From: Prado023 sp963753075
Lineage (GTDB): Bacteria > Actinomycetota > Actinomycetes > S36-B12 > CAIYMF01
Assembly (NCBI GenBank): GCA_963753075.1
Contig: CAVWAR010000012.1
Coordinates: forward strand, 1 to 64,000
Direction of reading: 5' to 3'
DNA: 64,000 nucleotides
Under the pieces are notes generated by a model. It was not told where the DNA came from and ran no database searches. It worked only from the letters and a program-made list of their open reading frames with translations. Made by a program: the position numbers and the translations under genes. This document shows, piece after piece, positions 28,601 to 39,500 of the stretch. Position 1 is the first letter of the stretch. The number at the start of each line of letters is the position of its first letter.

Positions 28601-30558
28601 ATTGCCTCCATCTGCCCCTGGGTGGACAGCGTCAGCCGGTCGTACCGTGTCCTCGCGGAGCCATCGACGAACGGCAGGATCCGATCCCGGTAGCGCAGCC
28701 GGCGCTCGAGGATCGCCGCGACAACGCGGGCCAGTTGCGGCCGGCGGGCCTGTGAGCCGAACAACAGGACGACTGCCTGCTCGAGGTCCGGGTTGCGGTA
28801 CAGGTCGGTGACGCCGTAGCGGGCCAGGACCTTGCCCAGCCGGCGGCGCATCTGGCTCGGCAGGGCAATGCGGTCCGGGTCGAGCCACTGCATGTATCCG
28901 AGCAGGTACTCGCGGGCGCTTGTCACGACCCGGTCCTCGTGCGCGGCGACGTCGCGCTCCGAGCGCCACAGCAGCCCGATGTCGGTGAACAGGTCGAGGA
29001 AGGCATCCTCAGCGGCCAGGAGCTTCGTGTCCCCGGCGCTGGCCCGGTTTGCGAAGGACCGCTGCTCGGCCAGCAGCGCCGTGAGGGTGGCGGGATCGAG
29101 CTCGTACCCGAGCAGGTAGCCGCCGAGGGCCGTGTAGACACGCTCGAAGGGGGAGCGGCCGGACGTGTCGGCCAGGGCCAGCCCAGAGAAGTTGACCCGC
29201 GACCCGGCACTGGCGCTGTCGATGGGCGCTGCGTCGCCACGGTTGTCCGGGCGGATCAGGACCAGGGGCGCGCCGGCGTCGACCTGCTCGTTGGGCAGCA
29301 CGGCGATCGACGTGATCGACCCTGCGAAGGGGGCTCGGAGGGTGGACTCCATCTTCATCGCCTCGGCAACCACGAGCGGGTCGCCCTCGGCAACGTCCTG
29401 GCCGATCTCCACGGCCACCGAGACGATCAGCGCCGGCCACTGTGCCCGCACCGCGATGCCCTCGTCGCGATCGATGTGATGGGCGACGCCGTCCACCTCG
29501 AGGACGCAGCCGGTGCCCTGAGAGGCCACCACCACGTGGTGCTTGCGACCGGCAGCGGTCACGTCCCACTCGTAGTCGTTGTTCCGGGCGATCGCAAGCT
29601 CGGCGACGGCGTCCCCGGCGTCGATCCGGAAGGTCCCGGGGCCTGTCTGGAAGACCTGCAGTGCGTACTGGTGGCCGTCGTAGGACAGGGTCGTGGCCAC
29701 GCCGGCCGCGTCCGCGGGCTCGGGGCGACCCCGCGCGGCGCGGGCGTGGAAGGCTGCCCGCTGCGTCTCGCGCTCGGAGTCGCTGGCTCGCACGGCGGAG
29801 ACCAGGACGGCCACGGGATTCGGTTCCGCGGTTTCCGGGGTGGGAACCCCGGTGATCTCGGCCGTCAGGGCGGCGATCAGCGCCGACCTGTTGGTCCATG
29901 CGCCCTCGACGACGACGGCGCAGTCCATCAGCGCCTGGCGCAGGCGGGTCAGGGCGGTGGCCCGGTCCCGCCCATGGGCGATCACGCTCAGGGCGACGCC
30001 GGAGCCGATCGGGACGCCGGCCTCGGCGCGCGCCACCACCCGGACCCCGGGTCCCTGCGGCGAGCGGATGTGCTCGAGCAGGGCGTCCTCGGGGGCGTCC
30101 GCGGCGCGGACCCGGGCCTCGATGGCATGCCCCGTCGGGGTTGGCGCCACGGCGCCGAACCACTCAGGAACCTGGGCCGCGGTGCCGCGCAGGTTGATGC
30201 CGAGCAGTTCCTCGGCAAGGGCCCACCCGTCGAGGAGTGCACTGGCCGGGACATCGGCGACAGCAGCCGTGATGGTCGCCGTCGCGCCCGGATCCGACGA
30301 CATGACCACGGCCACATCGTGGCGGCCCGGACCGCTGGGCTCGGCGATCGAGACGGCCGTGGCAGCCGCCACCTTGGCGGGTCCGGGCTCCAGAGCGGGG
30401 CTCTCGAGCAGGAACCCCGGATCGACTCCGGGGATCGCCGCGCAGGCCGGCAGAGCCGACACCTGGCCATCGGGACCCACCAGAACCGGTACCTCGACCA
30501 TGCCCTCTGCCACGTGTCCTGCTCCCTGATCCTGTGTGTCGCCAGCGGTCTCGCCCAT
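25642..30558 (-). CDS. Giant fused acyl-CoA carboxylase (BCCP + carboxyltransferase) with collapsed biotin carboxylase domain
   Basis: This 1638-residue protein is built like multidomain acetyl-CoA carboxylases. Residues 140-235 match the C-terminal subdomain of biotin carboxylase (GHAIEARVRA, AHGRDRATALTRLRQAL). The ATP-grasp part that should precede it is shortened to about 140 residues, and I see no Gly-rich ATP loop or ExNxRxQVEH motif. A biotin carrier domain follows, with VVAEAMKMES (Lys402). The central domain spans about 450-1080. The carboxyltransferase halves are about 1080-1590, with MVLTGKQALDFSGGVS and SRYHGGAFVVFSKALNP. It should transfer CO2 from biotin to acetyl-CoA to give malonyl-CoA, but needs a biotin carboxylase in trans. 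It starts 7 bp after the megasynthase stop, so the two are cotranscribed and probably cotranslated. Confidence 0.8.
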   Translation of the reverse strand: MGETAGDTQDQGAGHVAEGMVEVPVLVGPDGQVSALPACAAIPGVDPGFLLESPALEPGPAKVAAATAVSIAEPSGPGRHDVAVVMSSDPGATATITAAVADVPASALLDGWALAEELLGINLRGTAAQVPEWFGAVAPTPTGHAIEARVRAADAPEDALLEHIRSPQGPGVRVVARAEAGVPIGSGVALSVIAHGRDRATALTRLRQALMDCAVVVEGAWTNRSALIAALTAEITGVPTPETAEPNPVAVLVSAVRASDSERETQRAAFHARAARGRPEPADAAGVATTLSYDGHQYALQVFQTGPGTFRIDAGDAVAELAIARNNDYEWDVTAAGRKHHVVVASQGTGCVLEVDGVAHHIDRDEGIAVRAQWPALIVSVAVEIGQDVAEGDPLVVAEAMKMESTLRAPFAGSITSIAVLPNEQVDAGAPLVLIRPDNRGDAAPIDSASAGSRVNFSGLALADTSGRSPFERVYTALGGYLLGYELDPATLTALLAEQRSFANRASAGDTKLLAAEDAFLDLFTDIGLLWRSERDVAAHEDRVVTSAREYLLGYMQWLDPDRIALPSQMRRRLGKVLARYGVTDLYRNPDLEQAVVLLFGSQARRPQLARVVAAILERRLRYRDRILPFVDGSARTRYDRLTLSTQGQMEAISDLSRDAAFRFLDEPLVEAGRAQTQALMEAHLDALAEDPNRPERADRIEALVAAPQPMRDLILRRRLTGADVDLQSVLLEIRARRWYRTRPIRDVRVVEVNNISLCCADYDYEGRSIHVVLAFTPFEDIAEVGPAIAAHLADVDPSRAPVIDLMTWRTQTVPNGDDLSAAIAQQVSDWDLGRPIWRLDVTVTSLAPDVDPENQTQYFTFRTGDDGTLAEDHFYRNLHPMLAKRLELWRLENFDLTRLPSMEDVYLFHGVARDNPKDHRLFAMAEVRDMTVVPGARGGAPGYPTLERMGLQAIIAMRRARSTFPERGRPQANRITLFVRPPWTVPSEHWSDLAELLIPLAAGAGLDLMVLRTIMPQADGSLKPMVLNVDGITTRAITISEEPERDDPVRPLTRYRQKVLTAERFGVPYPFEILRMFAPQQGTVGKFKPAHFVEHDLDESGEVLVPVSREPGLNSSNLVVGLLTTYTEAYPQGMTRVIMLSDPTRGLGNLAEPECRIVNAALVLASDMGVPVEWFAVSSGALISMESGTENMDWIALTLRRIIEFTQQGGEINIVVTGINVGGQPYWNAEATMLLHTKGILIMTPASAMVLTGKQALDFSGGVSADDNFGIGGYERVMGPNGQAQYWAPSLSDACQLLLHHYEYTYVAPGERFPRRVPTADPGNRDVRPFPHAPVPDSDFTVVGDVFSAERNPERKKPFDVRSVMRAVTDQDCEPMERWERWRGGENSVVWDARVGGISVCMLGLESRPIARRGFVPADGPPSWTSGTLFPQASRKTARAVNAASGNRPLVVLANLSGFDGSPESMRHWQLEYGAEIGRAVTNFRGPIVFVVISRYHGGAFVVFSKALNPQMEVVAVEGSFASVIGGAPAAATVFAREVRTRVQADPRVVAAKKLLAGTSGTEATQRRARLAEITEQVRSEKLGEAAAEFDSVHTIQRALKTGSVDRIIAAEDLRPYVIDALERGMAKDEEASAAGM

Positions 30559-30565
30559 GGCTCTG

Positions 30566-33500
30566 TCAGTCTGCCATCACGGTGCGGATCGGCGCCTGCA
30601 CAGCGTCATCCAGCGGCTGGGGCAGGGCGACCGTTCGGTAGCCCTCCAGCCGGACTGCCACGGCGCCGGAGGCGTCTGTGACGACGCAGTCGAAGCCGTC
30701 TGGACCCTGCTGTGCAGTGACCAGGAGCGGGCCCTCTGCGGCCTCGCCGGCGGACCCCAGCACCACGGCCCTGGTGACGTGAGTCGGCAGGGCGAGGCGG
30801 CCGTCGCGGCCAGCCTCCCAGAGACCCGCTGCCTGGAAGCACAGCTCGATCAGGCGGGGGGCGGCCTGGGTCACCTGGTCGCTGGGGGTGTGGTTGGGCG
30901 GCAGGTCGCCGGCGAACTCCGCAGCCGCCCGGTCCCCGTCCCGCCAGGCGGAGCTGACCACCTGGTACGCGGGGCCGTGGAAGTACATGCGGTACACGTC
31001 GTCGGCTGCCAGCTCGGCACCCTCCCGTGCAGGCGGGTCCTCGTGCTGCCCGTCCGGCGCCGAGTCAGTGAGCCGGACGCGGCCCGTGAAGTGCGTCGTC
31101 CGGGTCGGCTCGTCTGATCCGGGCAACTGCCGCTCGGCCTCGATCCGGCACTCCGCGACGAGGTCGGCACCATCGGGGTGCACGAGGGCGATCAGCTCTA
31201 TGGTGCGCGGCTCATCCCGGTAGAACTTCAGCGGGGCGTGGAAGTCGACATCCTCGACGGCCGCCACGGACCACCCCGGTGTCAGGAGCTGGGCGACCTC
31301 GACCATCCCCTCGATGCCCATGACGCCGGGCAGGAGTGCCGTGACGCGGTCACCGCGGTGGTCGTCGAGGAACGGCTGCTCCTTCGGGTCCAGCGTGGTG
31401 CGGACCGTGATCCCGTAGTTCACGCTGTCGCGGAGGACCTCGCCGAGCATCGGGCCGGCCTCGGCGCACGCCTGGGCGAAGGCCTGCGGGTCGATCCCGC
31501 CGGTCTCGTCGAACTCGGCAGCCATCATGCCCAGCGTCCCAGCCACCACGACCTCACCCGCGGGCGTGCCGCTGGTCAGCTCACGGCGGATCCACGCGAT
31601 GCCCGCCTGCGGCGGCAGCATCTGGACGCCCGCAGCTTCCATGATCTTCGGGATGGATCCACGTGTGGCCATGCCGATCCCGCCCCATGCGGTCCAGTCC
31701 AGCGCGATCGCGTGGGTCTCCGGACGGGTCGTGCGCATGCTGCTGGCGATCTTGCACAGCAGGTCGTTGGCCGCGGCGTAGTCGGTCTGCCCGGCATTGC
31801 CGAACCGGCCGGCGACGGAGCTGAATGCGACGGTGGCCCCGATGGGCATGTCACCGGCCGCGCTCAGGAGGTTGAACCAGCCGTCGGCCTTGACGCCGAA
31901 CACCAGCTCGAACTCCGCACGCTCCTTCTTGGCCAGGCCCTTGCTGATCTCCAGGCCCGCTGCGTGCAGCAGGACATCGACGCGCCCGTGCGCCTCGCGG
32001 ATCTCGTCGATGACGGCTGTGACCGCCTCGCCGTCGCGAAGGTCCACGGAGTGGTAGTGCGCCGTCCCACCCGCGGCCGTGACCGCCTCGATCGCCGACA
32101 GTGCGGAGGCGAGCCGCTCGAAGTGGGCCAGCTCCTTCTCGATGAGAACCGGGGTCGGGCGCTCGCCGCGTGCGGTGATCTGCTCGGCGAGGTAGCCCTT
32201 CATGCTGTCCGGGTCGCTGAGGTATCGGCTGAGACCGGGATCCTGCGGGTCCGGGGTTGGTGTCAGGTCGAGCAGGTGGAACGTCCCACCGGACTCCTGG
32301 GCCAGGTCGGCGGTGATCGCTGAGACGATGCTGCCGGCCGCGCCGGTGATCACGAACACCGAGTCGCCAGTGAGCTCCATCGCCTCGGGCAGGGGAGCGT
32401 CCACCGCGGGGAACGGCTGGACAGCCAGGCCCACACCCCAGCGCTGGTCGTCGAGATGGCCAACCTCGACGCACCCGGGATCCGTGAGCGCTTCGCCGAT
32501 CAGGATGTCGGCCAGCGCAGCGGTCTTCCGGCTGGCCGGGAAGTCGACGGCCTTGACCAGGACGTCGGCTCGTTCGCGCTTGTACGACTTGGCGAACCCG
32601 ACGACGGTGCCGCCGAATGGAGCCGTGGCGCCGGGGTCGTCGTACCCGTGCTGCCCGCCGAGGCGGGAACCCGTGACGAGGAACGGCTTGGCACCGGTGA
32701 CCTCGTGGAACAGGGCATGCAGCGCGACCACGCGACGGCGCAGCAGCTCTCGCCAGCCGGCGAGGTCCATGTCGCCGATCGGTCCCTCGTCATCGAGGGC
32801 GGGCAGCCAGAACACGCCAGTCAGCGGTGTGTCGCCGGACCACTCGGCCACCTGGGCCAGCAGGTCGTCCGTCGCGGTGGCGGCCGGGAGGGCCAGCACC
32901 GCGGCGCCGAGGCCGCCGAGCTTCTTGACCAGGGCCTTGCCGACACCTCCGTCGTCGAGGACGACGAGGACGCGCGCGCCTTCGCCGAGGTTCACACCGG
33001 TGGGGGTGCACCGGCTCAGGTCGGGGCGCAGTGCCGGGACCGGGATGCGCCTGGGCAGGGCGTCGACAGCAGCGAAGTCGCCGACGAAGGCCGCTGCGTT
33101 CGACTGCGCAGGCGGCGCCTCAGGTGCGGCGCCGGCGGCCGCTGGTGCGGCGGGTGCGGCTGCGGCGGTGGCCTGGATGCCGGTCTTGTCGCGGACCCAG
33201 CCGATGACGTGGGTCAGGGTGGGGAAGTCGCGCAGCTGGAGGTTGTCGTCACGTTCGACGTCGAACCGTTCGCGGACGGCGGCGAACACCTCGGCCTGCT
33301 TGACGGTGTCCACACCGAGGTCGGCCTCGAGGTCCAGGTCGAGGTCGAGCAGCTCCGGCGGGTAGCCGGTCATCTCGGCCACGATCCCGATGACCGCTTC
33401 GGTGACCTCGTCGTCCGCTGCTGGGGCGGCGGGTGCAGCTGCGGCCGGTGCTGCTGCCGGGGCGGCCGCTGGTGCGGCGGGTGCGGCTGCGGCGGTGGCC

Positions 33501-36500
33501 TGGATGCCGGTCTTGTCGCGGACCCAGCCGATGACGTGGGTCAGGGTGGGGAAGTCGCGCAGCTGGAGGTTGTCGTCACGTTCGACGTCGAACCGTTCGC
33601 GGACGGCGGCGAACACCTCGGCCTGCTTGACGGTGTCCACACCGAGGTCGGCCTCGAGGTCCAGGTCGAGGTCGAGCAGCTCCGGCGGGTAGCCGGTCAT
33701 CTCGGCCACGATCCCGATGACCGCTTCGGTGACCTCGTCGTCCGCTGCTGGGGCGGCGGGTGCAGCTGCGGCCGGTGCTGCTGCCGGGGCGGCCGCTGGT
33801 GCGGCGGGTGCGGCTGCGGCGGTGGCCTGGATGCCGGTCTTGTCGCGGACCCAGCCGATGACGTGGGTCAGGGTGGGGAAGTCGCGCAGCTGGAGGTTGT
33901 CGTCACGTTCGACGTCGAACCGTTCGCGGACGGCGGCGAACACCTCGGCCTGCTTGACGGTGTCCACACCGAGGTCGGCCTCGAGGTCCAGGTCGAGGTC
34001 GAGCAGCTCCGGCGGGTAGCCGGTCATCTCGGCCACGATCCCGATGACCGCGTCGGTGACCTCGTCGTCCGCTGCTGGGGCGGCGGGTGCAGCTGCGGCG
34101 CGGTGCTGCTGCCGGGGCGGCGCGCGGCTGGTGCGGCGGGCTGCGGCGGCTGCGGCGGTGGCCTGGATGCCGGTCTTGTCGCGGACCCAGCCGATGACGT
34201 GGGTCAGGGTGGGGAAGTCGCGCAGCTGGAGGTTGTCGTCACGCTCGACGTCGAACCGTTCGCGGACGGCGGCGAACACCTCGGCCTGCTTGACGGTGTC
34301 CACACCGAGGTCGGCCTCGAGGTCCAGGTCGAGGTCGAGCAGCTCCGGCGGGTAGCCGGTCATCTCCGAGACGATCCCGATGACCGCATCGGTCACCTCG
34401 TCGCCGGCCGGCGCGGGTGCCGCCTCAGCGGCGCCCGGGGCTGCAGCAGGAGCTGGCGCAGCGGCCGGCGCCTGCGGTGCTGCGGGGGCGGCGGCGACGG
34501 CCTCGATGCCGGTCTGCCCGCGGACCCAGCCGATGACGTGGCTGAGCGTGGGGAAGTCACGCAGGGCGACGGTGTCGTCGCGCTCGATGCCGTACTTGTC
34601 GCGGACCGCGGCGAACACCTCGGCCTGCTTGACGGTGTCCACACCGAGGTCGGCCTCGAGGTCCAGGTCGACGTCGAGGAGCTCCGGCGGGTAGCCGGTC
34701 ATCTCCGAGACGATGCCGACGACCTCGGCGACCAGCGGGTCCACGGCGGCCGGGCTGGGTGCTGGCGGAGCGGCTGCTGGTGCCGCCGGGGCTGGCGCAG
34801 CTGCAGCGAAGGCCGGGGCGGCAGCCGGGGCAGACCCGGCGGCCTCGGCGGGAGCGGCGGGAGCGGCGGGGGTCGGCGCGGCAGCCGCGGCCGGCGCCGG
34901 GGCGGACGCGGCGGCAGGAGCGCCGGTGTCGACGATCCGCAGCCTGCGGCGGTCCACCTCGAGAGTGGCCCCGGAGCGCCCGGCCGCGTCGGCCAGCCAG
35001 CGATCCCACGCGGCGCGGTCGATGATCCGGTAGGCGTACCCGAGCTCGCTGGGTGCGCGCCGCCGGCCATCGGGCATGGGCGTCCAGCGCAGCAGCGACA
35101 TGGCGATCTGGGAGCCGAAGCCGGCTGCCAGGCGCAGCGCGTACTGCACCGGGTAGGCGCCGCCGAGCGAGAGGTTCAGCGTGCCGAGGTCCGGATCCGG
35201 CACCTTGTAGTTCGGGACCGGCGGGACGATGCCGGTCTCCAGCGCCTTGATCGCCACCACGTCCTCGACGCCGGCACCCATCGCGTGGCCGGTGAACCCC
35301 TTGGTGTTGGTGATCACGATGGAGTTCGCGGCGCTGCCGAAGACCCGCCGCAGCGCGTTGACCTCCGCTGCGGCCGAACCGCCGCGGGCGGGTGTGTAGG
35401 TCTCGTGGGACACGAACACCGTCTGTGGCGCGATCTGGGTGCGGTCGATGCCGCGTCCCTCCGCGGTACGGACCAGGCCCTCCATGACCTGGCCGACGTG
35501 CTCGACGTCCAGCCGGGTGCCGTGGAAGGCGCTGTTCGCGGTGGCGGTGGCCAGCACCTCGCAGATCGGCTGCAGGCCGCGCTCGCGGACGGACTCAGCT
35601 GACTCCACGACGAACGCGGCTGCGCCCATCCCCACGACCATGCCGTGCCGGCGCCGGTCGAACGGGGTGGCGACCTCGCTGACGACGTCCTCGGTCGCGG
35701 CTGCGCCGGTGGCCAGGAAGCCGGAGCCCACCCAGGGCAGCAGCACATCGCTGGTCACGTCATCGGCGGAGACGACGACGACGCGCTTGCAGCGGCCAGC
35801 CCGGATCCAGTCCTCGGCCAGGGCGGTCGCCTGGGTGGTGCTCGCGCAGGCGGCGTTGATCTGGGTGTTCGGGCCGCGGGCCCCGATCAGCTCGGCGAAC
35901 TGCGAGTGGCCCATCGCAAGGCAGCGGAAGATGAAGCGCCGGTCGTACTCGAAGCCCTCGACGTCGAGCAGGTGGCGCAGCTCCGCGATGCGCCGGTCGA
36001 CCTCGGCAGCAGCAGGTTCGACACCGGTCATCCGGGCGCGCACGGCCTCCAGGGCCAGGAGCTGCTCGCGGCGGCCACGGTCGGCCATGTACTTCTCGAT
36101 CTCAGCGGCGAACTCGCCGTAGCCCGGGAAGGCTGAGGCGAAGATGACCCCGGTGTCGTCGCGCATCGACTCGGGCAGGCCCCACTTCTCGGGCAGCATC
36201 GTGCCCAGCGTGGTGGACCGGTAGCGCATGACCAGGGGGATGCCGGCATCGCGCAGGGCGTCGAGGCCGGAGCCGATGGCCAGACGGGTGGTGCGGTCCA
36301 GTGCCTTGTCGCGGGCGGCCTCCACGCCGAACTCCTCGACGACATCCAGGGGGGCTCCCCGGCCGGCCAGCTTGATGACGCTGGCCTCATCGTCGATCGT
36401 CTCGAAGACGGGGTCCTGCCCGGCCCTCTTCACCAGCCGGGTGATCCGCTTGTCGACGATCGCCTCGCGGAAGCGGGTCGGGATGATGTCGATGAACTGC

Positions 36501-39500
36501 TGGCCATCGAGGATGCGCGCGACGTTCTCGTCGTCGAAGACGCGGTCGACGCCGGGTAGGCCAAGAGCGGCGCCGGTGATGGCCACCGGGGTCGTCGAGG
36601 CAGGGCTGATGGTGACACCGGGCGTGGGTGCGGCAGCGCCCTGATCGCCTGAGTACACCCGCAGTCCCTGCTCCAGCACGCCGGCGAACAGCCGACCCAG
36701 TTCCTCATAGCGGGCGGTGGTCATGGGCGTCCTCGGGGTTGATGCTGTGGCGGTGGGAAGTGTGCGGACCGCGGCGGCGACCGGCGCGGCGGGCGGAACA
36801 GCAGCAGCGGGGGCGGCGGCGGGGGCGGCAGCGACGGGCGCAGCAGCCACGGGGGCGGCGACCGGGGTCGGCTCGGCGGCAGCTGGGCCGAACCCGAGGC
36901 CCGCGGCGTACAGGCCGCACAGCGCCTGGTTGAACGATGCGACGTCGCCCAGCTTCGGGTGGTTGGTGAACAGGGCCACCACGTCGTCGTGCTGCGAACC
37001 CAGCACCTCGTCGACGAAGCCGTGCAGGGCCTTCTTCGGCCCGACCTCGACGAAGACGCGGGCGCCGGCGTCGTAGAGGGTGTTCAGGCCCTTGACGAAC
37101 TGCACCGGCTCGGCGATCTGCCGACCGAGGATCTCGAGCATCGTCTCGGTGTCGGCGTTCTCGGGGTAGAACTCACCGGTGACGTTGGCCACGATCGGCA
37201 GCTGGGGCCCGCGGACCTCGAGGCGGCGCATCGCGACCTTCAACGGCTCGCTGGCCCCGGCCACGATCTGGGTGTGGAACGCGTGCGAGACCGGGATGCG
37301 CATGGCGGTCATGCCTCCCGCCTGGAAGGCAGCCACGGCGGCCTCCACGGCTGCGGTCGCACCGCCGATGACGGCCTGGGTGTTGGAGTTGATGTTGGCC
37401 ACGACGACGTACCCGTCGACCTCAGCCACGATCCGCTCGATGTCGGGCAGCGGACCGAACACGGCTGCCATCGCGCCGTTGTCCTCCTGGGAGACGTGGG
37501 TCATCTCCCGACCGCGGGCGCTGACGGCCTCAAGCGCGGCATCGAAGGTCAGGGCGCCGGAGGCGACCAGGGCGCCGTACTCGCCAAGGCTGTGGCCCAT
37601 GACCAGGTCGGGGGCGATCCCGTAGGCGGCCAGCAACTGGGCCATGGCGTCGTCGGTGGTCAGTACCGCGGGCTGGGTGATCTCGGTCTGCAGCAGCTGG
37701 GCGTTGAGGCGCTTGACGGCCTCCGGGTCCGAGGGGTCGGCGAACACATAGTCCGAGAGCGGCTTGCCCAGCAGCGGGGTCATGATCCGGTCGGCCTCGT
37801 CGTAGATGTCACGCACGATCGGCTCGCGCGCACGCAGCTCAGCGAGCATGTTGGCGTACTGCGACCCCTGACCCGTGAACAGGAAGGCGACCTTGGGAGC
37901 CGCGCCGCGGCCCACGAACACGCCCTGCGAGCGCAGCATCTTCCACATCGCCGGGTTGTTGGCACCGAAGGCCTGGATCGCCTTGTCGGCCTTCTTGGCC
38001 AGGTCGGCGGCGTCGGCGTAGTCGATGGCGACGCGGATGGCCGCGTCAGCAAGCGCGGGGTCCGGCGCCGCCGGTGCCGGGGCACGCCCGGCAGCAGCCT
38101 CGGCGGACAGCGCCGTCAGCGCGGCGACGACGTCGGCCTCATCGCGTCCGCCGAGCACGGCGGCGCCGCGCAGCGGGACCTTGCGGGCGGCCGGCGCAGC
38201 AGCCGGCGCGGCGGCCGGTGCAGCAGCCGCGGGGATGTCGGCGCCGGCGAAGGACCGGGGGGCGTCCTCCTTGCGGTGACGTCCGGGGACGTACTCCTCC
38301 AGCGCGATGTGGAAGTTGGTGCCGCCGAAGCCGAACGCGCTGACGCCCGCTCGGCGTGGGTCGGCGCCACGCTTGTCCCACTCACGCAGGTCGGTGTTCA
38401 CGGCGAACGGGGTCGTGGCCCAGTCCACCTTCGGGTTCGGGACCTCGAAGTGCAGGCTCGGCGGCAGCACCTTGTCGTGCAGGCTCATGACGGCCTTGAA
38501 GAGCCCGGCCGCGCCGGCTGAGGCCTTCAGGTGGCCGATGTTGGACTTGACCGACCCGAGGGCGATGGAACCGGGTGCAATCCCAGCCCCTCCGAAGACG
38601 TCGTTGAGGCTGCCCAGCTCGGTGGCATCCCCGACGGCGGTCGATGTGCCGTGCGCCTCGAGCATCCCGATGGTCGAGAGGTCGACTCCGGCGCGGTCCC
38701 ATGCGCGGCCGATCGCGAGGCGTTGGCCGATCGGGTTCGGGGCGGTGATGCCCTTGCCCTTGCCGTCCGAGGAGCCGCCGATGCCCAGGATGGTCGCGTA
38801 GATGCGGTCACCGGCCGCTTCTGCGTCGGAGAGCCGCTTGAGCACGAAGAGGGCCGCGCCCTCACCCATCACGAAGCCGTCGGCGCCCGCGTCGAAGGGC
38901 CGGGTGCCCGTGGCCGACAGCGCACCGATCTTGCAGAAGCGCACGAAGGCGCTGACGCCCATGTTGCGGTCGATGCCGCCGGACACGACGGCGTCGTAGT
39001 CGTGGGCCTGCAGGCCGTGGACAGCCGAGCTCATCGCGGCCAGGGCCGATGCGCAGGCGGCGTCGGTGGTGAAGTTCGGGCCGCGGAAGTTGAACAGGGC
39101 GGCCACTCGACCGGCCAGCACATTGGACAGCTGGCCCGGCATCGTGTCCTCGGTGATCTCAGTGATCCCCGAGACGAGCTCCTCGCGCGCCTGGGTGAGG
39201 ATCGAGGCCCGCACATCAGCGGGCAGCGCAGCGAACGCAGGTGACTTCTCGAAGGCCTGGGCCAGCTCGGGGTAGGCGATCCGCAGGTGGCTGGCGTAGT
39301 GCTTCTCGCCGCCCAGGGCGTTGCCCAGGATGACCGAGACCTCTTCAGGATTCACGTTCCAGTCCGGCCAACCGGCGTCGAGCAGCGCCGAGCGACCGGC
39401 GCTGACCGCCCACTTCTGCCCGTCGTCGAAGTGCTTGGTCACGTTGGGCGGCAGGGGCAGCTTCCAGGCCATCGGCTCCCAGGGGAACTCACGGACCCAG

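Noticed and set aside
26848..28755. Long plus-strand open frame opposite the carboxylase gene
   Set aside because: High GC at third positions leaves long stop-free antisense frames; the composition (Arg/Gly/Val/Asp-rich) and lack of motifs mark it as a shadow.
33130..34700. Repeat array as a CRISPR or mobile repeat
   Set aside because: The 327-bp repeats are in-frame coding for ACP domains; there are no short repeats with unique spacers.
32456..35602. 1048-codon plus-strand open frame opposite the ACP array
   Set aside because: It is the antisense shadow of the megasynthase. Its repeats mirror the ACP repeats, and no ribosome site or family is seen.
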